Of a stretch of DNA of 33,631 bases, positions 18,106 through 27,027 are shown in pieces (the first letter of the stretch is position 1; each line of letters opens with the position of its first letter). The stretch covers positions 1 to 33,631 of the forward strand of contig CACWRR010000019.1 of assembly GCA_902763335.1 (NCBI GenBank), read 5' to 3'. Under the pieces are notes generated by a model. The model saw only the letters and a program-made list of their open reading frames with translations, ran no database searches and was not told where the DNA came from. Position numbers and translations under genes: made by a program. Source of the stretch: an uncultured Lachnospiraceae bacterium (GTDB taxonomy: Bacteria; Bacillota; Clostridia; Lachnospirales; Lachnospiraceae).

Positions 18106-18990
18106 ATGGCTAATGTAAATGCAAAAGAAACAGACAATCTTAGAGTTGCAAAACTTGCAATAAAGGAAAACAGAAAAATAAAGATTCAGACATTTATGAA
18201 AAATAAAATGGCTATGGTCGGCCTTATCATTACGGTGATAATGGTTATAGCAGCACTTCTGGCACCGGTATTGTTTCCGGAAGGACCGATAAAAATGGAT
18301 AATCCAAACCGATTTTTAGCACCATCGGGAGCACATTTATTCGGAACAGATGAATTTGGACGGGATATTTTAAACAGAACATTATATGGTATAAGAATTT
18401 CATTTGTAATAGGTGGTGTAACGGCACTCATAACATTTGTACTCGGAATGTTACTCGGACTTCTGGCAGGTTACTATTCAATACTTGATAATATTATCAT
18501 GAGAATATGTGAAGGTATGATGTCTATTCCACCGGTATTACTCGGTATAGCACTTATGTCGGCATTGGGAGGAAGTGCAAAAAATGTAGTTATAGCACTC
18601 AGTATTGTATACACTCCGGTTGTGGCAAGGGTAGCAAGGGCTTCGACATTATCCGTCAAAGAGATGACATACATAGAGGCAGTAAAGTCTCAGGGAGCGG
18701 GTTCGTTCAGAATACTTTTCAGACACATAGCTCCGAATATTCTTTCACCGGTTATTGTTCAGGCAACCAACATATTTGCAACAGCCATCATCCTTGAAGC
18801 CTCCTTGAGTTTCCTTGGAGCAGGCATACCGGCACCGGAACCGAGTCTTGGAAATATTCTGAGTGAGGCTAAACAGTACATATTTAAATCATGGTGGCTT
18901 ACTTTATATCCCAGCATTGTCATGATACTTATGGTTATGGGAATCAATATCTTAGGTGATGGTGTCAGAGACGTTTTGGATCCGTCATAA
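18106..18990 (+). CDS. ABC importer permease, DppC type
   Basis: A 294-residue second permease of the importer. It has the N-terminal cytoplasmic stretch with NRKIKIQTFMKNKMAMVGL, a large periplasmic loop with HLFGTDEFGRDILNRTLYGI (a DppC/OppC hallmark), the ATPase-contact loop YIEAVKSQGAGSFRILFRHI, and a C-terminal ILGDGVRDVLDPS. AAAGGAGG precedes ATG 18106. The reading frame is complete. Confidence 0.93.
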   Translation: MANVNAKETDNLRVAKLAIKENRKIKIQTFMKNKMAMVGLIITVIMVIAALLAPVLFPEGPIKMDNPNRFLAPSGAHLFGTDEFGRDILNRTLYGIRISFVIGGVTALITFVLGMLLGLLAGYYSILDNIIMRICEGMMSIPPVLLGIALMSALGGSAKNVVIALSIVYTPVVARVARASTLSVKEMTYIEAVKSQGAGSFRILFRHIAPNILSPVIVQATNIFATAIILEASLSFLGAGIPAPEPSLGNILSEAKQYIFKSWWLTLYPSIVMILMVMGINILGDGVRDVLDPS

Positions 18991-19014
18991 CAATATAGAA
19001 GGCAGGTGACTTCA

Positions 19015-20001
19015 ATGGAAGCAGTAAAAGAAAAAGTTTTGGAAGTAAAAAATTTAAAGACAACGTTCACAACATTGCGTGGCAGGGTTGTTGCCGTGGA
19101 TGGAGTCAGTTTTACTATCAATAAAGGTGAGATAGTTGGAATTGTCGGAGAATCCGGATGTGGAAAGAGTGTAACGAGCCAGTCGATAATGAGACTGTAT
19201 GATGAGAAAAAACTTGCAAGTTATGATGGAGAGATATTATTTGAAGGAAAAAATCTTCTTGATTTGAAGGAATCTGAGATGGAGACAATCAGAGGAAATC
19301 AGATATCCATGATATTTCAGGATTCATTAAGTTCATTAAATCCGGTTTTCAAAGTCGGAGATCAGATTGCAGAAGCACTTATTATCCATCAGGGTTTAAG
19401 TAAAGCAGAGGCATGGAAAAGGGCAGAAGAGATGCTCAGGGTTACGGGAATACCGGCACCTGAAAAACGAATTCATAATTATCCGCATGAAATGAGCGGA
19501 GGTATGAGACAGCGTGCAATGATAGCCATGGCACTTGCCTGTCAGCCGAAACTTCTGATTGCAGATGAGCCTACAACAGCACTTGACGTTACCATTCAGG
19601 CACAGATTATGCAGCTTATAAAAAATCTTAATAAAGAATTTGATACAGGAATCATGCTGATTACTCATGATCTGGGTGTGGTTGCCCAGACATGCCAGAA
19701 AGTCATTATCATGTATCTGGGACAGATTGTGGAGGAAGGACTTGTGGAAGATATATTTGACCGTCCGCTTCATCCGTACACTAAAGGACTTATAAAATCT
19801 ATCCCAACATTAAAGACAGATAAAAATGAAAAATTATTTATGATAAAAGGAACTGTTCCGGCACTGACAGAGATAGGTGAAGGATGCAGATTTTATGAAA
19901 GATGTCCATATGCAACAGAGGAATGCAGCAAAAAACAGATAGAACTGACAAAGGTAAATGATACACAGAAGGTTCGCTGTATATTAGGTAAAACCCAATA
20001 G
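19015..20001 (+). CDS. ABC importer ATPase, DppD type
   Basis: A 328-residue ATPase with Walker A GESGCGKS, Q-loop MIFQDSLSSLNPV, signature MSGGMRQRAMIAMAL, Walker B LLIADEPTTALD and switch histidine LITHDLG. The C-terminal oligopeptide-transporter extension carries CRFYERCPYATEECSK, a cysteine set that in relatives binds an iron-sulfur cluster. ATG 19015 is preferred, seven bases behind AGGCAGG; an in-frame GTG at 19006 lies inside that site. Confidence 0.92.
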   Translation: MEAVKEKVLEVKNLKTTFTTLRGRVVAVDGVSFTINKGEIVGIVGESGCGKSVTSQSIMRLYDEKKLASYDGEILFEGKNLLDLKESEMETIRGNQISMIFQDSLSSLNPVFKVGDQIAEALIIHQGLSKAEAWKRAEEMLRVTGIPAPEKRIHNYPHEMSGGMRQRAMIAMALACQPKLLIADEPTTALDVTIQAQIMQLIKNLNKEFDTGIMLITHDLGVVAQTCQKVIIMYLGQIVEEGLVEDIFDRPLHPYTKGLIKSIPTLKTDKNEKLFMIKGTVPALTEIGEGCRFYERCPYATEECSKKQIELTKVNDTQKVRCILGKTQ

Positions 20002-20018
20002 AAAGAGAGGGAATATCT

Positions 20019-21002
20019 ATGGAAGAAAAATCAGGAAGAGAAGTAATATTAGACGTCAGAAATCTTACAAAGGAATTTCCGGTAAAAGGAGGATTCGGTA
20101 AGGTTGCAAAGAGTGTAAAGGCTGTAACTGACGTGTCTTTTAAAATATATAAAAACGAAACATTCAGTCTCGTGGGAGAATCCGGATGTGGCAAGAGTAC
20201 AACAGGAAGAACTGTGCTGAGACTGGTGGAACCTACAAGAGGAGAAGTTTTCTACAGAGGAGAAGATTTAGCAAAGCTTTCAAAAAAAGAAATGAAGAAA
20301 ATGAGAACCAAAATGCAGATGGTATTTCAGGATCCGTATTCTTCACTTAATCCGAGAAAAACTATAGGCGCTATCGTGGAAGAGGCCATGGAGATAAATC
20401 ATATAGGTGCATCACATGCCGAGCGTACACAGAAGGCAATGGAAATGCTCACAAAGGTAGGTATCCGTGGTGACCAGTATTACAGATATCCCCATGAGTT
20501 TTCCGGAGGCCAGAAGCAGAGGATAGGAATTGCAAGAGCACTTGTGTTAAATCCGGAGATAATCATATGTGACGAGCCGGTATCAGCTCTTGACGTATCC
20601 ATACAGTCACAGGTATTAAATCTTTTAAATGATCTGAAAAAAGAATTAAATATTTCATACCTGTTTATATCACATAACATGAGTGTAGTCAGATACATAT
20701 CAGACAGAGTAGGTGTAATGTATCTCGGTTCTATAGTTGAGGAGACAGAGACGGAAGAATTATTTGCAAATCCCATGCATCCGTATACAAAGGCACTGTT
20801 GTCTGCGGTTCCGGAGGCTGACCCACACAGGAATACAGAACGGATAGAGCTTACCGGTGAGATTCCTTCACCGATGAATCCACCAAGCGGATGTACATTC
20901 CACAATCGCTGTCCGTATGCAACAGAGGAGTGTTCAGTTATGAAACCGAAGAGAAGAGAGATATCTGACGGACATTTTGTAGCATGTCATATGTATGAAT
21001 AG
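20019..21002 (+). CDS. ABC importer ATPase, DppF type
   Basis: A 327-residue second ATPase. It has Walker A GESGCGKS, Q-loop MVFQDPYSSLNPRKTIG, signature FSGGQKQRIGIARAL, Walker B IIICDEPVSALD, switch histidine ISHNMS, and the C-terminal CTFHNRCPYATEECS cysteine set. It completes a five-component importer. AGAGAGGGA precedes ATG 20019. It ends 12 bases before the first amidohydrolase start, so transport and hydrolysis are co-transcribed. Confidence 0.93.
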   Translation: MEEKSGREVILDVRNLTKEFPVKGGFGKVAKSVKAVTDVSFKIYKNETFSLVGESGCGKSTTGRTVLRLVEPTRGEVFYRGEDLAKLSKKEMKKMRTKMQMVFQDPYSSLNPRKTIGAIVEEAMEINHIGASHAERTQKAMEMLTKVGIRGDQYYRYPHEFSGGQKQRIGIARALVLNPEIIICDEPVSALDVSIQSQVLNLLNDLKKELNISYLFISHNMSVVRYISDRVGVMYLGSIVEETETEELFANPMHPYTKALLSAVPEADPHRNTERIELTGEIPSPMNPPSGCTFHNRCPYATEECSVMKPKRREISDGHFVACHMYE

Positions 21003-21014
21003 GAGATGATGAGC

Positions 21015-22625
21015 ATGGCGGATATAGTATTAAAAAATGGAAAAGTTATAACTGTTGATAAGAATGACAGAATTACCCAGGCAGTGGCAATTAAGGGAAA
21101 ACATATTCTCAAAACAGGAACGGATGAGGATATGGAAGAATTTATTGATGATAAAACAGTTGTAATTGATTTGAAAGGAAGAAGTGTTGTTCCGGGATTT
21201 ATAGATGCACATATGCATTTTATGATGTACAGCTTATTTTATAAGGCAACCATAGATATTGCATATGATAAGGTACAGAGCATAGCAGGAATAAAGGAAA
21301 TGATAAGAGAAGCCGCATCCCATAAAAAGCCGGGTGAGTGGATATGCCTGTGGGGATACGACCAGAATAAATTATTGGAAAAACGCCATCCCACAATGAA
21401 GGATTTAGACGAGGCGGCACCTGATAATCCGGTACAGTGCGTAAGATGCTGCGGACATATGGGCGTGTACAATTCCAAAGCATTTGAGATTGCGGGGATA
21501 ACATCTCCTGAGCAGTATGCACCGGGTGAGGTTGATACGGATGCTGATGGCAATATGACAGGTTTATTGAAGGAAACACCGAATGACACTATATGGAGCT
21601 ATATAAAGCATACGGATGAACAGCTGAGAGAAGGTTACATAGAGTTTGGAAAGCTGATGTTAAAGTCGGGAATTACAAGTATACATGATGCCGGAACTTA
21701 TGGCGGACAGTATGTAAAGGTACTTCAGGATGTTATTGATGCAGGTGAGTTTCCGGTCAGAATATATGAGATTTTCTATAATGTATTCGGTAAGGAAGCA
21801 AGCAGAAAATGGATATATGACCTTATTTCAACAGGACTTCACACGGGACTTGGAAATGAACATTTTAAGGTGGGTTCAGCAAAGATTTTACTTGATGGTA
21901 GTACCAGCGGCCCGTCATGTGCAACCAGAGAACCATACTCTCACGATCCTGAACTTAAGGGAATATTAAACTGGAAACAGGAAGAGGTAAATCAGGTATT
22001 TTCTGATGCGGCTGCCGCAGGATTTCAGGTGACTGCCCACGCTGTAGGAGACATGGCAGTGGAGCAGGCGGTTAATGCCATTGAGTATACACTTGCTAAA
22101 GTTCCAAAAAAAGATCACAGACACCGTATAGAACATTGTGGACTTACTGATGAAACACTTATAAAACGTATAAAGGATCTTGGTATCGTACCTATATCGA
22201 ATCCGGGATTTATCACCGTAAATGGAAGTGACTATAACAGATATTACGGAGACAGGACGGACTATATGTTTGCAGCAGAGTCATATAAGAAAAATGGAAT
22301 TATCACTGCATTTGGTTCGGATTGCAGTGTTATAAATGAAAATCCGATGCTCGGTATATACGGTGCAGTTACAAGAAAGGATGCGGCAACCGGGGAAACC
22401 TGTGGCGAATGCCAGAAGATAAGCATTCTCGATGCCATCAGATGTTATACATACAATGGTGCATATGCTTCATTTGAAGAGGATATAAAAGGAAGCATAG
22501 AGGAGGGCAAGCTTGCTGATATAGCCGTTCTTTCTGAAGATATACTGGCGTGTGAGCCGGAACATATAAAGGACATAAAAGTAGATATGACGTTGATTGA
22601 TGGAAATATACTATATGAAAGATGA
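21015..22625 (+). CDS. YtcJ-like metal-dependent amidohydrolase 1
   Basis: A 536-residue enzyme of the amidohydrolase-3 branch. Visible metal-site elements are the HxH in PGFIDAHMHF (His66, His68), HAVGDMAVEQ, the HRIEHCGL motif, and the aspartate in FGSDCSVINENP. The mixed TIM barrel is followed by a small beta domain ending GKLADIAVLSEDIL. Family members hydrolyse C-N bonds in amides and N-substituted formamides; the exact substrate here is unknown. ATG 21015 is chosen because AGGAG (21001-21005) is nine bases away; two earlier in-frame ATGs (21006, 21009) are too close to it. It is the first of three paralogs and closest to the second. Confidence 0.85.
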   Translation: MADIVLKNGKVITVDKNDRITQAVAIKGKHILKTGTDEDMEEFIDDKTVVIDLKGRSVVPGFIDAHMHFMMYSLFYKATIDIAYDKVQSIAGIKEMIREAASHKKPGEWICLWGYDQNKLLEKRHPTMKDLDEAAPDNPVQCVRCCGHMGVYNSKAFEIAGITSPEQYAPGEVDTDADGNMTGLLKETPNDTIWSYIKHTDEQLREGYIEFGKLMLKSGITSIHDAGTYGGQYVKVLQDVIDAGEFPVRIYEIFYNVFGKEASRKWIYDLISTGLHTGLGNEHFKVGSAKILLDGSTSGPSCATREPYSHDPELKGILNWKQEEVNQVFSDAAAAGFQVTAHAVGDMAVEQAVNAIEYTLAKVPKKDHRHRIEHCGLTDETLIKRIKDLGIVPISNPGFITVNGSDYNRYYGDRTDYMFAAESYKKNGIITAFGSDCSVINENPMLGIYGAVTRKDAATGETCGECQKISILDAIRCYTYNGAYASFEEDIKGSIEEGKLADIAVLSEDILACEPEHIKDIKVDMTLIDGNILYER

Positions 22626-22635
22626 GATGATGAAT

Positions 22636-24267
22636 ATGCCTGAAAAAATATATGCAGATACAGCTTTTATAAATGCAAAAGTTATTACCGTATCAAAAGA
22701 TGATGAAATTGCCGAGGCAGTATGTACAGCCGGAAATAAAATACTGGCAGTAGGAACAAACGAGCTGATAAAGGAATATACGGGACCGGATACAAAGATT
22801 ATCGATGCGGCAGGCAGAACAGTAATGCCGGGATTTATTGATTCACATATACACTTTGTAATGTATGGACTTCTTGATCACGGAGTTGTAAATGTGGATT
22901 ACAAACATGTAAGTTCAATTAAAGATATTTTAAAACTTATAGAGAAAGAAGCATCAGTAAAGAAGAAAGGTGAATGGATTGTATTATCAGGATATGACCA
23001 TAACAAACTTGAGGAGAAACGTCATCCTTTAAAGGAAGAATTTGACAGTGTGGCACCTGACAATCCGGTACAGTGTATAAGATGTTGTGCACATATGGGA
23101 GTATATAATTCCTATGCGTTAAACTTATGTAATGTAACATCAGCAGAACAGTTTGCGCCGGGTGAGGTTGTAACAGATGACAATGGTAATCTTACGGGCC
23201 TTTTAAAGGAAACTGCTCATATGAGTCTGAGTAAAAAAGTTGTTTTATCGGAAAATGAGTTGTTAAACGGTATAAAAAATGCGAATAAAATCATGTTGGA
23301 AAATGGAATAACCTCGGTTCATGATGCAGGAAGTTATGGAAAAACAACGATGTGTTTATTACAGAAATCCTGTGCAGACAGAACCGTTAAAGTAAGGGTA
23401 AGACCGATGATATTTGATATGTATGGAAAGGAGTCGGGCAAGGAATATATAGAAAATTTCCTTAACACGGGAATCTATACAAATCTTGGTGATGAACACT
23501 TCAAACTGGGACCGGTAAAAATCATGACAGACGGAAGTACAAGTGGTCCTTCATGTGCGACCATAGAGCCTTATTCACATGATAAGAATCTTAAGGGTAT
23601 ACAGGTATGGCAGCAGGACGAGGCAGACGAAATGATTGATAAAGTGCATAAGTCAGAGTTTCAGATGACTGCCCATGCAGTAGGTGACAAGGCTGTGACG
23701 GTTATGCTTAACGGATATGAGAAGGCACTTAAAGATATGCCCCGTGAAAATCACAGACACCGTATAGAGCATTGTGCACTTACAAATGAAGATATTATAA
23801 AAAGAGTTCGTGATCTTTCTATCATTCCGGTATCCAATCCGGCTTTTATTTCAATTAACGCATGTGATTATAACAGATTTTATGGTGACAGGGTAAAATA
23901 CATGTTTCCATTAAAATCATATATTGAAAACAATGTAATAACGGCGATTGGTTCAGATGCCCCGGTAACTGAGGCAAATCCAATGTTCAGTCTTTATGGT
24001 GCGGTGAACAGATGTGACATTAAGACAGAAGAGAGCTGTGGTGATAATCAGAAAGTAGGAATAAAGGATATAGTCAGGATGTTTACATACAATGGTGCCT
24101 ATGCAGCATTTGAGGAAGACATAAAGGGAAGTCTTGAACCGGGAAAGCTGGCGGACATAGTTATGCTTTCGGAGAATATTCTTGATTATCCGGAGAAGAA
24201 ACTTATGGATGTAAAGACGGTCATGACAATGATAGATGGTGAAATTGTATATGAGCGTAAAGAGTAA
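22636..24267 (+). CDS. YtcJ-like metal-dependent amidohydrolase 2
   Basis: A 543-residue paralog of the preceding gene. It has the HxH in PGFIDSHIHF (His71, His73), HAVGDKAVTV, HRIEHCALT and the aspartate in IGSDAPVTEANP. It shares with copy 1 the segment around VQCIRCCAHMGVYNS and the DGSTSGPSCAT loop, so the two arose by tandem duplication. The start is uncertain: ATG 22615, 22627, 22630 and 22636 are all in frame. I chose 22636 because the pattern of a purine-rich GATGATGA before the ATG copies the start of copy 1. Translation is probably coupled to the upstream stop at 22625. Confidence 0.82.
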   Translation: MPEKIYADTAFINAKVITVSKDDEIAEAVCTAGNKILAVGTNELIKEYTGPDTKIIDAAGRTVMPGFIDSHIHFVMYGLLDHGVVNVDYKHVSSIKDILKLIEKEASVKKKGEWIVLSGYDHNKLEEKRHPLKEEFDSVAPDNPVQCIRCCAHMGVYNSYALNLCNVTSAEQFAPGEVVTDDNGNLTGLLKETAHMSLSKKVVLSENELLNGIKNANKIMLENGITSVHDAGSYGKTTMCLLQKSCADRTVKVRVRPMIFDMYGKESGKEYIENFLNTGIYTNLGDEHFKLGPVKIMTDGSTSGPSCATIEPYSHDKNLKGIQVWQQDEADEMIDKVHKSEFQMTAHAVGDKAVTVMLNGYEKALKDMPRENHRHRIEHCALTNEDIIKRVRDLSIIPVSNPAFISINACDYNRFYGDRVKYMFPLKSYIENNVITAIGSDAPVTEANPMFSLYGAVNRCDIKTEESCGDNQKVGIKDIVRMFTYNGAYAAFEEDIKGSLEPGKLADIVMLSENILDYPEKKLMDVKTVMTMIDGEIVYERKE

Positions 24268-24281
24268 CAGGAGGTGGCGAT

Positions 24282-25346
24282 ATGGAATTACCTGTAGTAG
24301 AGGTGGCAGGAACACCGTATGAGATAGGTTATATGCATGGCAGCATGGCAAAGAAACAGATAGCCGTAAACATAGGAATATATAAGGAAATGTTTATGGA
24401 GTATGCAGGCATTGACTGGGAAAAGGCACAGAAAATAGCACTCAGTTTTGAGAAGGCAATATATGACTTTAATCCCAAATATATAGAGGAAATCAAAGGA
24501 ATTGCCGAAGGTGCGGGAGTGGCATATGAAGAAATACTTGCTTTAAATGTCAGAAGTGAACTTGTATTTCAGGGGACAAATCTTACCTCTGACGGATGTA
24601 CATCCATGGCGGTGACTTCAGACCGGACAGGCGGAGAGACAACCTACATCGGACAGAATTGGGACTGGAAACTCAAGGTGCTTGGCGGAGTTATTCTTCT
24701 GAAGATAAAACAGGATAATCTGCCGGATATCGCTACTATGACAGAAGCGGGAATTGTAGGTAAGATAGGATGCAATTCAGCGGGAATCGGTGTATGTTTT
24801 AATGCATTGTCTGTTAATGATACTCCCCACGGAGTTCCGGTTCATATAATACTCAGGGCTATAATGGAGCAGAAGAATTTTGCAAAGGCAATGGAGGTGG
24901 TTTCAGCAAGTGAAATCGGATGCCCTGCAAATATCATGATAGCATCTGAATATGGTGAAGCCATTGATTTTGAAGTCGGAATCGGTGATTTTGATGCATT
25001 ATATCCGGCGGATGGAATTCTTACACATACCAATCATTATAAGAGTCTGAGACTTCCAAAGTACAATCAGAATGATATAGCTAAATATAAGTTTCCTGAT
25101 ACATTTATCAGGCTTGGAAGGGCAGATTATATAATAAGGAATATAAAAAGTGATATAGGTTTTGAAGATATCGAAAAAGTATTTACTAACCATACAGATC
25201 CCAGCTGTTCAATATGTCATCACGTTGATTCGGGTGATGAGATTGGAACAGTATTCAGTATAATTATGGATCTTTCATCAAAAGGTTTTTATGTTTCATT
25301 TGGCAGACCTTGCGAAAATGAGTATAAAAAGTATTCGATTTCATAG
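24282..25346 (+). CDS. Ntn-type amide hydrolase of the penicillin acyltransferase (AAT/C45) family
   Basis: A 354-residue protein. The N-terminal half has GTPYEIGYMHG and ALNVRSEL, followed by SDGCTSMAV and then YIGQNWDW, the block around the self-cleavage site of isopenicillin N acyltransferase. Cys106, after Gly105, would be the new N-terminal nucleophile after autoproteolysis. Later blocks include GKIGCNSAGIGVCFNAL and ILTHTNHY. The superfamily also holds bile-salt hydrolases and N-acylethanolamine acid amidase, all acting on linear amides. Its place between two amidohydrolases and downstream of an importer suggests it hydrolyses an imported acyl-amide. GGAGG (24271-24275) precedes ATG 24282. 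No signal peptide, so it is cytoplasmic. Confidence 0.85.
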   Translation: MELPVVEVAGTPYEIGYMHGSMAKKQIAVNIGIYKEMFMEYAGIDWEKAQKIALSFEKAIYDFNPKYIEEIKGIAEGAGVAYEEILALNVRSELVFQGTNLTSDGCTSMAVTSDRTGGETTYIGQNWDWKLKVLGGVILLKIKQDNLPDIATMTEAGIVGKIGCNSAGIGVCFNALSVNDTPHGVPVHIILRAIMEQKNFAKAMEVVSASEIGCPANIMIASEYGEAIDFEVGIGDFDALYPADGILTHTNHYKSLRLPKYNQNDIAKYKFPDTFIRLGRADYIIRNIKSDIGFEDIEKVFTNHTDPSCSICHHVDSGDEIGTVFSIIMDLSSKGFYVSFGRPCENEYKKYSIS

Positions 25347-25363
25347 GAAATGAGGTTGATTTT

Positions 25364-27025
25364 ATGAATTTTGATAAGTCATATATTGATGTGGCATTTA
25401 TAAATGCCAGAGTAATTACAGTAAATGATAAAGACGAGATATCAGAGGCTGTCGGAATAAAGAAGAATAAGATAGTATTTGTGGGAACTACAAAGGAACT
25501 TCTTGAACTGGCTGATGATACTACTAAAATCATAGACTTAAAAGGAAGGACACTGATGCCCGGACTCATTGATTCACATTTTCATCCTATCTTTAACGGA
25601 TTTATCGGAAATGAACCTGATTCACCAATGAGAAATATAGATTCAACACAGTGCAGGAGCATAAAGGAACTTCAGGATATTATAAAAGAAGCACTGAAAT
25701 ACAGAAAAAAAGGAGAATGGGTATCTTCTCTCGGATATGAGCCTATGTTTCTTGAAGAGAAAAGGCATCCTACACTGGAGGATTTGGATGAAGTGGCACC
25801 GGATAATCCGGTTCAGTGTTTTCATGTATGCGGACATATATGTGTCTATAACTCTAAGGCATTAGAGACTATAGGTGTATATACGGCAGAAGATGCAAAG
25901 AAGTTTCCGAAGGATGAAATAGAAGTTAAGGACGGAAAACTGACCGGAATGGTAAGGGACAATACCTGTTTCCTGCTGTGGTCGAAGGTAGGATATACAT
26001 ATGAACAGCAGAGGAGAGGTGCTCTTAAGTCTCAGAAACAGTTATTGGAAAACGGTGTTACATCGGTACATGACTGTGGAGCCTGCGATGCACCGTCTTA
26101 TCATATTATGATGAAAATGTGCCGAGAGGGAGAATTTAAAGTCAGAGAGTACATGTTCCTGCACAGTATATATGGTAAGAAAATTTCCTATGAGGATAAT
26201 GAACACTGGATGAGTCTGGGACTTATGAGCGGACTTGGGGACGAGCATTTTAAGATAGGCGGATGCAAGTTTATGATAGACGGAGGAAGCTCAGGCCCTT
26301 CAAGTGCAACCAGAGAGCCGTACAGTCATGATCCGACACTTCCGGGAGTTCTGGCGTGGACAAGGGAAGAGACGGCAGAATATATAGAGAAAATAAACAA
26401 TGCTGAGTGTCAGGCTACTGCACATGCTATCGGAGATCTGGCGATAGAATTTATGGTAGAAGGATATGAGAAAGCATTTGAAAAAAATCCGAGACCGGAC
26501 CTGAGACACAGAATAGAGCATTGTACTGTGGTAGATAAAGACCTTGTGGAAAGAATGGCAAAGATGAATATATGTCCTACGCTCAATTCAGGAATGTTTA
26601 CATTTCAGGGTAAACGATATGCTGAAATATATGGAGAAAAGAGGGCGAAATATTTCATTGCATTAAGGAGTATGTTAGATGCGGGAATGAAACCGGCAAT
26701 AGCCAGTGATTCGCCGTCAGGTCCGATGGGACTAAGTGTTATAGACGGTGCCGTAAACAGATATGACTACAAAGCAGGTTTTCAGTTTGATAAAACACAG
26801 GCAATATCGTTATTAGAAGCAATCAGATGTGCAACTTTAAATGGTGCGTATGCATCATATGAAGATGACATAAAGGGCAGCATAGAGGTTGGAAAACTGG
26901 CCGATATGATTGTTCTTGACAGAGATATTCTGTCAATCGATACAATGGGTATAAAGGATGTCAGGGTTGACATGACGATGATTGACGGAGAAACATGTTA
27001 CGAAAGGGAAGGAAAGGAGTGGTGA
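25364..27025 (+). CDS. YtcJ-like metal-dependent amidohydrolase 3
   Basis: A 553-residue third paralog, more diverged. It keeps the HxH in PGLIDSHFHP (His72, His74), HAIGDLAIEF, HRIEHCTVV and an aspartate in IASDSPSGPMG. It lacks the RCCxHMG stretch of copies 1 and 2 (here HVCGHICVYNS), so its substrate pocket probably differs. GAGGTTGA lies upstream of ATG 25364. Its stop is three bases before the Amt start. The triad may divide work on related N-acyl or cyclic amides, but no activity can be assigned from sequence. Confidence 0.85.
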   Translation: MNFDKSYIDVAFINARVITVNDKDEISEAVGIKKNKIVFVGTTKELLELADDTTKIIDLKGRTLMPGLIDSHFHPIFNGFIGNEPDSPMRNIDSTQCRSIKELQDIIKEALKYRKKGEWVSSLGYEPMFLEEKRHPTLEDLDEVAPDNPVQCFHVCGHICVYNSKALETIGVYTAEDAKKFPKDEIEVKDGKLTGMVRDNTCFLLWSKVGYTYEQQRRGALKSQKQLLENGVTSVHDCGACDAPSYHIMMKMCREGEFKVREYMFLHSIYGKKISYEDNEHWMSLGLMSGLGDEHFKIGGCKFMIDGGSSGPSSATREPYSHDPTLPGVLAWTREETAEYIEKINNAECQATAHAIGDLAIEFMVEGYEKAFEKNPRPDLRHRIEHCTVVDKDLVERMAKMNICPTLNSGMFTFQGKRYAEIYGEKRAKYFIALRSMLDAGMKPAIASDSPSGPMGLSVIDGAVNRYDYKAGFQFDKTQAISLLEAIRCATLNGAYASYEDDIKGSIEVGKLADMIVLDRDILSIDTMGIKDVRVDMTMIDGETCYEREGKEW

Positions 27026-27027
27026 AT

